Part shown: one piece after another, positions 25,094-37,400 of the stretch
How positions within the stretch are numbered: position 1 is the stretch's first letter
Layout: each line of letters starts with the position of its first letter
Assembly (NCBI GenBank): GCA_030141605.1
Contig: JAQGDQ010000252.1
Span: 248,001 to 312,000, forward strand
Length of the DNA: 64,000 bases
Reading direction: 5' to 3'
Source of the DNA: Tubiluchus corallicola
Lineage: Eukaryota > Priapulida > Priapulimorpha > Priapulimorphida > Tubiluchidae
Program-made: the position numbers and the translations under genes
Notes under the pieces: generated by a model
Database searches by the model: none
The model's input: only the letters and a program-made list of their open reading frames with translations
What the model was told of the DNA's origin: nothing

Positions 25094-28037
25094 TCACTCA
25101 TTTGCTGCCACTTGCTTTTCTGCCCTTTCACTGTCTTGCGGTTCAGACCTTGTTGATGGACGTCGATCAGGATGGTGAACCTTTCGATGTTTGATCAATG
25201 TACTAGCCTGAGCAAATCTACGATCGCAGTACAAGCAGTAAAATGGCTTCTCCCCAGTGTGTGTTCTAATATGAACTTGTAGGGCAGCCTTCTGCACAAA
25301 AGACGCATCACATTGCTCACAGACGAAATTCCGCTCGCCCGTATGAGTTCGGATATGCATCTTCAGGTTACCAGATGATGTAAACGTCGAGTCACAGTAG
25401 CTGCATTTGTGCCTCTCCCGGTGATCGGGCAGATGAGACTTCTTGTGCGTGCTCAGACTCGCAGGTTTTATGAAGGATGCTGGGCACTTGTCGCACTTGA
25501 AGCTGCGCACACCCAGGTGTTGGTACTTGTGCTGCAGGAGGGCACTGGAATAAGCAAACCTGGAGTTACACACATTACACTTGTAAGGTTTCTCTCCGGA
25601 ATGAACACGTGAGTGCGAGTAGAGATGACCTCGCTGAGTGAATCTCTTTCCACAATCAGGGCATTTATACGGTTTCTCTCCAGTGTGTAGGCGCTTGTGA
25701 ACTTTCAGTGAGCTAAGTGCTGAGAACACCTTGCTGCATTCGTCGCAACGGAATGCTTCTTCAACGTTCATTTTTTCGGGATGATGACTGCGACGATGCG
25801 ATGCTAGGTGTCCACTCTGAAAGAATGCAGCTTCACAGTCGCTGCATTGATATGGTCTCTCGCCAGTATGAATGCGCATGTGAACCTAAAGTGAACAAGA
25901 CCATACAATATTAACTGAATAATAATTAAATAAAACAAAGAAAATACTTAAAAATAGTAATGAAATGTCAAAGAGAACATTCACGCTCTCAAATTGTTAA
26001 AAATGAATGAATTTAGTCAATTCTCATTTCACTTAAGTATTAAGTGATAAATATCTAATAATAAATAGCAATTGGACAGTGAGGACAATTTCAATTATAT
26101 TCGGTTATTTCATCAAAAACAAAGAAAATGATAACAGACAAGATAACTGGATGATCCATAGTAAATTCTTGTTAAGTTTGCGATTCAAGCTTTATTACTA
26201 AATAATATTTATATCTTATATGATTTCATCATCACTGTTAGGTAATTCATTCACTTTTAATTTCTTCTTGAATGAACAGAACTAATCCAATTTAACCTAT
26301 TGTTATAAAAAAATTAACTAAATGCAAAACAAGTATTACAGCGATAATGGAAAAAGTGAATGCGTATATTAACACATTTGATATCATGAAGTACTTGTAA
26401 TGAATAAACCTGTATATTGCAAAGTGTTTAGCAAACACGTGGTGTCTGCCAGTAGCGTAATTCAATAGTTTACAGGCTTTGTACAGCTAGTAAAATAATA
26501 CTAAACTGTGATGATTTAGAAATGATATTCACGAGTGTACATGATAATGATTCTACCCTCTATGTGGTTTCCAAATCTCTATTCTAGTATTCCACACTTT
26601 TCCGAATTTATACAGCGTAGTTGTATTGTGCATTTGATTTTTAATTACTTGGTATGTTGACTGTTAGGCACAATGTGAATCGTAGAATAAATGAATATGA
26701 AATGAAGCAATAAATATGTAGCAGACCTTTAATGTATTCATTGCTCCATATCGTTTGCCGCACTCTCTGCATTCGAATCTCTTCTCACTGGGAAACCTGA
26801 TTGGCATTTGTTTCTTTATGATAAGTTCGTCATCATTGTCATCATCTTCATCACCTTCTAAAAATATGGTAGTGGTCGCCTCATCATCGTACACAAATGG
26901 TGCGTCAATGCTAACCCCTTCGTTCTTGATTTTTTCAAAAACAACTGAAAAAATCATCAGCCGTGTATTAGTGGTCAGAATTTGAACAATTACTAGCAAT
27001 TTGAGCAAACAACAGCAAAATGGCAATTCTGTAGAAACTGCAAGCCAGTAGATGAACAAGCTTAGTCTTATTTTTTAATGTTTTGAATAACGATAACTAT
27101 CTCTGACTCTGACTACATGCAAGCATCCAGAGCATTCAAAAATGATCAGATAGTTTCACTCAGAAGCACTGTGTAAACTGTAAGTTCTTCTACTACAGCT
27201 TTTTAGTGTAAGATACTAAGGAGTTACATAAAGTTGTGCTTGTGGCTGATAATCTAAATCTCTTGGAGGAAACGTGAAAACTATATACATAATTTGATAA
27301 GAAAAGCTGTGGGCTAGCATGGCTCATACGAGCCGATGCTAACTTTTAGAAAAATTGATAGTTGGATTCAATTCTTCTAAAAGATCTCAACAATGGCTGA
27401 GAAAACTTTTTGAAATACAATTGAGTACTTAGTTATCTACTGAAATCACTGTCATTCGCCAGTGCCTGAATAATGAACCAGCCAGATGTATCCAGCAAGT
27501 GTGTTTCGCGAATATAATTTTAAGTGCCACCTAATCAGACGTACCATCATGCTTCTTTCCCAAGTGTAGAATGAGTTGCTGCACAGTGTCAAAACCCTCA
27601 TTGCAATATGTACAATGTGCCTCGTCACTAGATTCCTCTTTATTATGGCTGGCAACATGCTGTTTGAAAGCATCTTCTTCCGAATAAAGTTTGTCACACT
27701 GCTCGCATTTGAACACTTTGGTGAACTTCAGTGCACCCCAACTGGGGTTGACCACCACGTTTTCATTTATCTCTTCATCATTCAGACCACTATGATCAGC
27801 ATCAATGTGCGAAGCCAATTCTTCCAGTGATGTAAAGTTTGTGTCGCATATACTGCAGGACAAATTGGCATTGTGGGATTCTTCAACATGTAGCTGTAAC
27901 TGTGAATCCTTTGTGAAGAGGGCATCACAGTCGCCACACTGATATAGTTTGAAACATGCATGTTGATCCACCATGTGCTGTAGAAGTAATTTAGCTTCTT
28001 CAAAAGTCTCACTACACTGATCACATTTGTGATCCAT
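25094..28037 (-). CDS. C2H2 zinc-finger protein with about 14 fingers, 500 aa
   Basis: Three coding exons (27545-28037, 26727-26944, 25094-25885) total 1503 nt with matching phases. An acceptor at 28061-28063 just upstream of the ATG suggests a non-coding 5' exon further right. Exon 1 encodes five spaced, atypical C2H2 fingers (CxxC...HxxxxH or HxxxH) without TGEKP linkers. Exon 2 encodes an acidic linker with EGDEDDDNDDE and the first half of finger 6; the intron splits that finger before HMRIH. Exon 3 carries the rest and eight more fingers, several joined by canonical TGEKP or TGERP linkers, then a polar tail ending VAANE. The C-terminal array predicts sequence-specific DNA binding in the nucleus; the N-terminal fingers may instead bind protein or RNA. 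There is no KRAB, BTB, SCAN or ZAD domain, and no ortholog can be named because finger arrays are too alike. Confidence 0.88.
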
Positions 28038-28059
28038 TTTGTATTTTACTATTAGCTAA

Positions 28060-28063
28060 CCTG
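28060..28063 (-). other. Splice acceptor in the 5' UTR of the zinc-finger gene
   Basis: On the minus strand a pyrimidine-containing tract ends TTTTCAG at 28061, followed by 23 untranslated bases and the ATG at 28037. The partner donor and the promoter must lie further right, within 28064-34400. Confidence 0.5.
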
Positions 28064-30159
28064 AAAAGCAAAATGACATATTGAGAAAATAATAGGCTCT
28101 ATTTAAACAAAAGGCTTAACAAGTGATAGGCTTTCTATGTATTATACATGTATACTCTGACACATCAACAACAGATTAGCAATTTTGCAATTATAGCTGC
28201 ACCAATAACTACGTGATCAGAATATGTGTAACGTGCTCAGTCCGCAAGATTCAAAAATTTAGGTAAGTGAAAATCCAATCTTGTAATATTTAGTTTACAT
28301 CAGTCTCACGGAATTTCTGCCATAACCTGTTATTATTATTATTTTTATAGACAAGCCAATGCAATTCCATATTCATGACATGGTGTCACAATAATGCGCA
28401 GTAAATATATATACATATCTATATATAGTTGTTTAATTTTTAAAGTCCTAAGATGTATTTTTGATGGTTTTTTGTTAAGACTAAACCAACTGTGCAAGTT
28501 GAAGAAGACCAGTAAAAACATTAGAAGCACTGGTTTGGTAACATTATTATTATAATTGAGTGACAACGAATATACAGAAAAATTTTCATAGATCAGTTTC
28601 ATATCACATGAAATACATAGCTGCAGATTTAACAGCCTGGTAAATTGGTTTGATAAGTACTAAAATGATTTTCACTCAGAATTTCACAAATTGTCAGATG
28701 TGATTATAAGCAGTGCAGGGCCGGCTCTAGGTAGTTTAACACCGTAGGCAAAAATATTTTTAGCACCACCTCCTCAACGCTTTTTCTCACGATCCCTACC
28801 ACACTATACCCAAACTGAATTTTTTTTGTCTGTAATATAGTACAATGGCAACCTGTAGTAGAGTACTAATAAAGCTTGTGACTTATTTTCATTGAATTTG
28901 AAATTTAATTTATGACCCCATTATACGGGACTTCAGGAGCAACTAAAATTTCTCAATTAATTGTTGCCACGCATTCCTCATGCATTACAGTACATACTCT
29001 TGATTAGATTTTATTAGATTTAATTAGAGCTGCCAACAGACGACACTTTTCAGAGGACTACATTTTGATCAAGTCAGTAGTCATTCAAAATCATGCTTAC
29101 AGCTGCAATTACTTACATAATTACATTCTTTACATAAAGTGTTACATGCTTTTTAACAATGTATTTATGGCTGGCATTTGATTTCTATATGTCTTTGCAG
29201 TTAGTTCTATTCAGATAACAATAATTGTGATTCGGTGGCTTCTTGGCTTGTCAACTTTCCGTCATCACATTATGTCCACTATATCTATTGTAGGCAATGG
29301 GCAGGTAGAATTCTTAAACAAAAGAAATCTACCCTAAAGGCAGGTCAACACAGTACTAATCCAGCAAAAAACATGGCACTGCTATGCCAGCATTATGTTT
29401 TTTGCTTGTCAACACCACTTCCAGTGCTAAGCAAGCCACAGAGAATGTGAATTTAAATATCTTCATTTGACATAATTACTTGTGGATCTGCTAAGTAATT
29501 TAGGAATACTAATCAGATTTAATCTCAACTTTATCTTTGTAATATTTTGATGACAACAAACTTTTGTTTGCTCAACTGTTAGGATGTTCAAATTTCTCCA
29601 TTAAACTCAGCGAACTCTTAGAAATCACTCCAGAATAGTCTTCTGTTATTATTGCAACATTCTTTTCTGTGTTAACATTTGAAGAAGCATTTAAGCATGC
29701 CTGAAATACAAACATATTGGGTGAATTTATTTCTTTACAAATCATTTGATTTTTCCAGTAGTAGTTTATTATTTCATCAATTTAAGTCGCAACTTATCAC
29801 AACTGCAAGACAATACTGCTAAATTTTACAAGCCTAAATCTTCCTACATAAGCTTTTCATTGAGGAGAGGCTCCACAAATTTAGATGTCACCACAAGTTC
29901 TAGTTATGCCATTGGATGCATTCACCTCATTTGCATTTTACCTGTCACAAAAACAACACTGAAAACGACCCTGGCGGGGAACGCAGCCCGAAAGTGACAG
30001 GATGTAGCAAATGCACTGCAAGTGCTGGCTGAAAAAAAAATCTGAGCAACAAACCTTAGATTTTTTTATGAAAAAACAAAAGAAAGGAAGGAAAAAATGA
30101 TTGAAGGAAAGCAATCAGAGGAGGAATAATTTTAACAGTTTAGCTACTCATTAGCTTTT

Positions 30160-30467
30160 TAATTAAACAAATACAGAATGTAGAACTATAAGCAATAAAC
30201 CTACAAAGTGTTTAATTTATGAGCCAAGCATTATTGATTTTTCTCCTGCAATATAACTGAAGGCTTTTACATGCCATGCTTTTGTGATTTTTGTTCGGCT
30301 GCACGCAACTGAAAGCTGAAATTACATAGCCAGCGCTACTGATTTTTGCTCCTGGAAAACAACTGAATGCTTTTTTATATTATTTCTTATGTAAAACATT
30401 GTTTCTTCTAGCATTTCATTTAATGTTTTGCTGGAATGCTTTAGTGTCATTAAGCAAGGACTTACTG
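30160..30467 (+). mobile_element. 3' part of a pogo/Tigger-like element
   Basis: It ends CATTAAGCAAGGACTTACTG followed by TA, matching the right end of the element at 58205-58693. Both copies share upstream words such as GTTTAATTTATGA/TTTAATTTATATGA and ATTGATTTTT. The reverse complement CAGTAAGTCCTTGCTTAATG resembles Tigger-type ends with TA targets. No left end was found. Confidence 0.5.
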
Positions 30468-30739
30468 TACTTCATTAACGATTTTTTGCTGTTCGATGTC
30501 TGCAGGTATTTTATGTTTCGTTTCCTATATTACACTCCTGACAACTTAGATTTCTTATAAGTTTAATTGTCATAGAGTTATGTTGCTCTTGCAATAAAGG
30601 ATCTGCTGCTATATTAACGGTTACTTAGCTCTGCTACTCTGTGTATACATTTTCGCACAAAAAACACCAAAAATTTGTTTCATTTAGTTCCTTACTTTTC
30701 TTTTAGCTAACCATATTAGCAGCATATGGGATGCATGTA

Positions 30740-31592
30740 TTCAATTAAGGGCGCTATTACACTTTCGCACCTCCTAGTTTTTTCTGGCCTATTGTTTGTT
30801 TTCACGCCTGCAGGCCCTGAACGCAGACCAACAGGGGTAATATGCACCATATTCCCATAATATTATTGGTTTTTAGGCCTTACAATTCCAGGTTAAAGTC
30901 ATACATTACTTACCGTACACGCAAGAAGCTCCACGTGAATAACTGTGTTTACACCACTAATGCGCAATCGCTCTCGCGCAGTGACGTATGTGGCCCTTAA
31001 CCTGTATTTTTAGTTTCTTTGCATAATTTATGATTATTATGGTTGCAGCCACGGGAGTTTGTATCGTATTACAGTGTTCCCTCGCTACTTCAAAAATATT
31101 AATGTGAAATATTTATCGCGGTATCTTCGCTGTTTTGATGGCATCAGAATAGTGGTAGTGATGACGATAACGATAAAAATAACACTGCAATAATGGTGGT
31201 GATAATGAGTATATATCATTAATTTTATTTATTACTGTAGTATTATTAGATTATAAAAGTAAAGGTTTTTTCTTTATTTCATAAATGCGGTTAAGATAAA
31301 AGTGTGTCACGTGCCTTTTAAGCTAGGCCCTGATAATGCATAAACTAGTACGAAATTTGTCACGTGATTACACATAAACATGATGGCGATACAAACTGTA
31401 TAGTGTAGAACTGTGAATACAACGTAATTATTGGTAATTATACACTAAATATATGAGTAAATTACCACGAGATTAGCGGAAACATTAACTGATGACGTGG
31501 GAATAATAGAATAATGACATACGAGCCTAGAAACGAGTAATAACCTAGAAAAAACTAGGAGGTGCAAAAGTGTAATAGCGCCTTCAATTAAG
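30740..31592. mobile_element. Complete non-autonomous DNA transposon (MITE) with 10-bp target duplication
   Basis: The element proper is 30750-31582 (833 bp). Its 38-bp terminal inverted repeats start GGCGCTATTACACTTT and differ at two positions. The flanking direct repeats are perfect TTCAATTAAG at 30740-30749 and 31583-31592. The interior is AT-rich with no transposase ORF, so movement would need a transposase supplied in trans. A 10-bp duplication suits Mutator-like elements (usually 8-11 bp), but the superfamily is inferred from length alone. The near-identical ends and perfect duplication suggest a fairly recent insertion. Confidence 0.92.
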
Positions 31593-32084
31593 TCGAGGTA
31601 CCTATAAGCCCAACTTTGGCATCTACGCCCAAGCCTGCCTAGTGATTAATATAATAATAATATAATATAAGTTATGACAAGTGAAGTAATACAGGTGTAG
31701 TTTAACCTTTGCCTAGGCGACTTTTAATAGTTTAAAATTGTTAAAAAACCATCAACTAGAAGAATAATTACTCGCCTTATAGTGGTGAATCCGTAATATA
31801 GTAAACTAGTCAATTTTTTTATAACAATCAAAACAATTCTCTAATCATAGCACAAGAACTTTATTCAAAAACCTAAATAGCCATTACTGAAATCTAAATT
31901 TGAATATGGGAAATCCGTTACAACATTTTTACTGATAAAGCTCATTTTTAAAAACAATAAAATACTCTGACTCTTAACCATAGATATAGTTTATGCCTGT
32001 TAATATTATTCCGTGACGCATGATCAAGTTTTTCTACGCCTTTATTCTAAGAAGTTAGGCTGATTTTAATGTTTGCAAAAAGGC

Positions 32085-32440
32085 TAGAAGTATTTAGTAT
32101 TAAAAGTGTGACAAGCGTCTTGTATAATTGCTAAAATCACTTTAAAGTCGTGATCATTTCACGTTTGGGTCATTCCCTTCTTCCAGTAATGAAATCGTTC
32201 ATTGGCTGAACAAAGGAAGCTTATTGTCAATTTCCCACAGGAGTATGACGTTTTTGCAAAAAAAAAAATAGATAGCTAATTTTCGTTGTATTTTGCATGA
32301 ACACTATTTAGGCAAGCTGCAAAAGTTTGAATAATTATTTTAAGCAGCATGCAATTACCGAAAACGATGTTGTCCCTACGAAAAATCATAAAGTATGCCA
32401 GTCAAGCCACAATTTCAAGTGAATGGCGGCAACTACCATG
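32085..32440 (+). repeat. Dispersed repeat family A, copy 1
   Basis: The core AAATCACTTTAAAGTCGTGA is followed by TCATTTCAC. It is preceded by GTGACAAGCGTCTTGTATAA and followed by GAGTATGACGTTTTTGC and an A-run. The same order recurs at 32860-33200, 39855-39960, 61945-62025 and 62028-62640. Confidence 0.65.
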
Positions 32441-32859
32441 CCTGAAAGTTTCTACACAGCAGTAGTATAAATTAGCTTTAGGCTTTTTCACAACGTTGTT
32501 GCAAGTTACTTTGTTATACATTTCTAAATTTTGGTGATAGCTGTAAAATAAACCCAACATACTAAGCAGCTGCTCCATTCTAACAACTTATCTAATTTTA
32601 GGTTCTGTAGGAATTATAATATCCTAGCAATGGTATTTGGCTACCAGCAGCACATATACAGGGGCAAATTATAGGAAATCAATTTATGCAGCCTTGCACG
32701 CCAGAATAGATGACTAACAGTTACTAAAAATCAAGTGATGAAATTTGAAAATGCTTTGCCAAATACAATAAGAATTTTATAATTAAAGGATCAAAAAGCC
32801 AAATATACTGCTTGGGAAATTTCAAATTGGGTTTATTAGAACATTTAAATGCCTGCAAA

Positions 32860-33200
32860 AAAATCATAGACAGATTGGGCAATAAGCATGTGATATTCAC
32901 CTTGTGTACACGGTAAGATCACTTTAAAGTTGCAATCATTTCATCCTGGGCATGCTAATTTTGAATGCTCAGTTTTCAGTCAGTTATCGCATTCGCCAGA
33001 TAAAGAAAGCAGGCTTGCAGTGTCAAAGGCATACACAAAAAAAACTGCTGTTTCTGTAATATTTCTTTGTGGACTTTAGATAAAGCACAAAAGTTTAGTT
33101 TAAATGACGTGCAACCAAGAAAAGCCATAATATATTTAATTGCAAATGCCACGAAGTGAGCTATAAATTACTATAATTGTGTCACAATTTTGAGGCAGCT
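32860..33200 (+). repeat. Dispersed repeat family A, copy 2
   Basis: It has the core GATCACTTTAAAGTTGCAAT then CATTTCA, preceded by GCATGTGATATTCACCTTGTG and followed by GTCAAAGGCATACAC and an A-run. It lies about 770 bases after copy 1 in the same orientation. Confidence 0.6.
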
Positions 33201-34471
33201 CCCACTTTTTAATACAGGTATTGTACAAATTAATGTTATGTTTTGTGATTTGTCTTTTACTTTAGTATGTGCTAATCATTGCATTGTAATACCAAACTGC
33301 GACAGTAAACTATGCATGACTGGCATATTTTATACATTTATTGGATGCTCAGTGCTTACTGCTTAGTGTTCAAAACTTTGTCGTGATAGTCAATAAAATA
33401 ACTTAACCTGTGCAGCAGCAGGTGTGGTCGTTCCTTTATGGTTCTTTTTCAACGTAAATTGTTTGCGGTTTTACATGCTATCGATTTTCCTTACAGAAAA
33501 TGTAATTTTTATAATAATTGTCTACCGATGTTTGGTTTGAATAAACTGGTTTACATATAAGTCGACAGGTAAAATTGTACTAACATAGTCTGTGAGTTGT
33601 TACAAACTGAACAGAGGGCGTTGAGCAGTGACGTTTAGCAATATGATTATGAATGAGACTAAATAGTTGTTAGAAGATTTTTAGAGTTGGGGAATGATGA
33701 AGGATTAAAGTGTTGGCACTCACTTACAATTAACAAACAGCGAGATTTATGTCCTTTGTGTTGCTGTTGTTGCCACTCGAAAGTTAAGACAGCAATTTTT
33801 TATTTAGTCATACCCAACCCGCCGGCCCACCAAGAAAAAGTAATAGTACTACTGATAATTTCTATCATCATTTGGTATAGGCTTATTGCTTCTGGTAGTT
33901 TCTTTCTTGAAGTGCTTAGATAAGATATATACACATCTGAACGTCATAGCTACACACTGCTGTTGGGTTGGTGTCATCTCAGAAGATTATTTTTGGAAAT
34001 AAGTTAAGTTCTCTTCCCTCTCCGCCTGACTGCTGGATTCCCGGCTTTCAGAATACCAAATTGTTTAAAACAAACTGCTAAAAGTTCAGTCAATAGAGTT
34101 AGATGGCTAATTCACAGCTGAATGCATGCAAAGCCTTGATCTGGGGTCCTAAATTCTGTTCTTTGTGTCCTTTCTAGAGTCAGTTAGTGTAGTGTTTTTC
34201 ACCAGTTTCATCCTCTTTAAGGGGGGGAGGGTTATTGTATGACGCAACAAAGCCGAACATGAGATCAGATAAGCCTAAAAATTATAATGACTAATTTGAG
34301 TTTTACTTGCTGACAAAAAATAATAACTTTACTATGTCTTACAGAGTTTTCTTATGATTCTTAGTGCTAACAAGTCAAAAGTGAAATTTATTTTTAGCCT
34401 GGCTGTTTGGGTGACTCGTATGCTGTTTATTGCATTTGTCATCAACTCATATTATTGAATTTATAATCATC

Positions 34472-37400
34472 ATGTCACTAAGCCGCAAAGAAGAGGTGGA
34501 AAGGAAGAAGGCAAAGTTGGAGGCAATGAGGAGAGCAAAACAACAGCAACAAAAAAAGGTATGACAAAGAATGCTTCAGTAAGTTAAGTTATCTGTGTAC
34601 TCACACATTAGTTGTCCAGTTCGTATTTGCATTTTATGTGTTAAAGGCAAAGTGTGGAAGAGGCTGTTATGTAGAATGCCTCAAGGCCTTTTTTGGTGCA
34701 GCAAACAAATCAGGTAAAGTGTCTAAAATAATTTCTTCTACACTTTTCCTAGACATTACATGTTACAAAAAGTTTTATTAGGTTAAAACTTGTAGACCTA
34801 ATGATTTTGCTTTGGATATACTGTTCCTAGGCATTTTATAGAATGTTGAATAAATTTTAGGTAATGTGAAAGTAAAACAATTAATCAATTATTTTCATGC
34901 AATTTTCATAGGGATTTTATATAAGGCCAATTTTGTTCTAGAGAATTGTCGAAACAAGTCGTGTTTTACGTACTTGAAATCTGTGCGTTACAGGCGGTAA
35001 CTAGCATTTCAAGCAAATGTTCAAGTTGCATGATTGTTTATTCACAGCTGCTGTCTACTGTAGATGTTGTGTTCTTGGATCCATTACAAAACTTCGGGAT
35101 CCGTAAAGCTTGATCATGTTGTTGACACATTTGTCTTTGAAAGCTATCATAGGACACAGTTTTAAAAACTAGTAGGCTTGAGTTTTTGCATGTAGATGCT
35201 ACGGTTCATTGCACAAACCGTAACGGAGCCTGATTTCTCTTTAAATGGATCACACTAATTAAATAAGTCTGGCCTATAAGTCGTTCCATGGTTGGTTTTC
35301 TTTCATTCTAATGTATTAATGGATCTGCCCGGAATATGCAATTCTTATATTTTGATGAAATAAGTAACCATGACAACAGTAAACACTTTATATGATTTTC
35401 TTATGGAAACCATTAACTGAAAAAGAAGAACATGTCAGAGCAAAACACATTAGTACTTCCTTTCTGGTTGCATTTCATATAGGATGGATGCAGAAGACCT
35501 TAACTACTCTATGCTTAAAAGGAAAGAATGATTTTACATTGATTTAGGAAAGGGCACGGAAATAAAACAATGAACAAGCTTTTCTAAGTAACGAAAAATA
35601 CCAGCATTTGATTAATCGTGTAAACGATTTTAATATCATGACGAAAAAGTATGCTTCTCCTTATTGCCTATGGTGTATGATGTTGGTTGCTCCAACAGCT
35701 AAGCAATAATATAACACCCTGAATAAGAAGGAAATGCTACTAGAATGTGAATTGCTTGACATACTTTGTGATACACGTATACGCATATGTCAATTGTACA
35801 ATCCCATAATTATTCTAAATTCGATTACTATGTCATTTACTTGTTGCCACTGTGTTTATAAGAGCTTTTTAGAATTCCGATAAAATGATTAACTCGCCTG
35901 TTTTCTTGAACTCCTTGCTTAATTTAATACATTGACTAAGCTGTTTTATGCATTCTATACAGTGCTTATTGTGTGAAAAGCCAAATAAGAGTCGGATTTA
36001 TCACGAATTATGTTCATTTTATGCTTTGCCAAAGCTAATTTTGCATTCTGTATAGGTCCTAGCTATGGCTATTGTACAAAATGTGTAGGTAAAACGTGGA
36101 AAACCGTCTTGGTAATGCAGCAGCAAAAACACTTATTTCACACTTTTTCTGAAATGTAATAGGTGTTATATGAAATGTCTAGGAATTCTATACAATGTCT
36201 AAATGTTACACATTGCCTGTAATCTGTGTACACCAGAGACTTTCTAATAGTAGACATTGATTGGATACAAAATCGTCAGAAGGTTTAGCAGAGTTTCACA
36301 AAACTTGAAAATTGCACACATCAGACTTCGAACACTTTTTTCGATGCCAGCTTTTAGCCAACTTATAATTAATACTAACTTTGATTTAAATTTTGATCAT
36401 AGTAATTTTGACTTCATCAGTGACTGAGTGACCCTAGACGCATTTCAGTTTTTTGTTGATCGTCTTTTGTTAATCGGCTTTTTCTGTTTAAATGTCAAAT
36501 CTGCTTCTTGCCATCTTGCAGCCCGAAGAGTCGACACTGGCAAGCGCTTTGCAAGAAAAGGGTGATATTCGATCAGAAACGGAGGAATTGTTAAAATCGT
36601 TAGGTGTTCCTCTGCATGAAGGTAAGTTATTTAAATTGTGTCGAGCTTAAGTCTTATGGTCAGTTGAGTGATTTAAAGTCTTCTCTCTTCTTCTTCCTCT
36701 TCAGCTCTGTTGAATGCTTCACTATGTGTATGAGTTTGATGCTGTACTTAGTTGATTATTAAGTCATTTTGGATAAAAATGTTGCAGCGGAAGCCTTATA
36801 AGCCTTTCTGGAGGGCTCTGTCAGCTCTTCGATTTCAGCATATTCTATTAATGGTGCATTGTGAGCAGTTTGAATAACTAATAAAGAAAAATTTTCTGTT
36901 ATACCTTTATTGCTATTTTGTTTGAGTATGTGATGTCTTGCTAGTGATTGTAAAAATTGTAAAAAAGTATTTAAAAAACAGAAGTTTCATTTACATTTGA
37001 GCAAGATAACATAAACATAATGCACCATTTCTGAATTTAGCAAATTCATTTTCATAATTAGGTGTGACTTCAAAGCAAGATGTTTTGTCAGCTGGAACCG
37101 CAGCAAGTGAGAGTAGTCAGGTATCATCTACGGCGGCAAGCATGACGAGTGAATCCGGTGATGTCACACAACTATCGGCAACAGCAAGGTAGGTTGACTG
37201 TCGTGTATCTTATTTTTGGTGCTAGAGGGACACTGGTTACATTTTTTGTGCTGTTTCGATTAAAACAGAAGAAAACGCAGTTTAACGTATATCCGAGAAA
37301 ACTTTGCTTAGCTAGTTATTTCCAAACTCTACACAATATTATCTTAAACTTATTTCAAACGAGTTACCATTAAAATGGCTGTGCTAATGGTCATCGCGGC

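Larger units (their letters stand above)
28064..34471. other. Intergenic region between divergent zinc-finger and dynein genes
   Basis: It should contain both promoters and any non-coding first exons, which I cannot place. No coding exon was recognised. Transposon-derived pieces fill much of it: a pogo/Tigger-like 3' part (about 30160-30467), a complete MITE (30750-31582) and two copies of a dispersed repeat (about 32085-33200). 29235-29997 has two short frames without domain content. Confidence 0.55.

Noticed and set aside
28711-28800. CAGGGCCGGCTCTAGG motif resembling a transposon end
   Set aside because: No matching inverted end or target duplication was found in the window.
34646-34720. 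Possible extra exon after dynein exon 1
   Set aside because: No acceptor and donor pair keeps phase 0, and exon 1 joins directly to the conserved exon 2.
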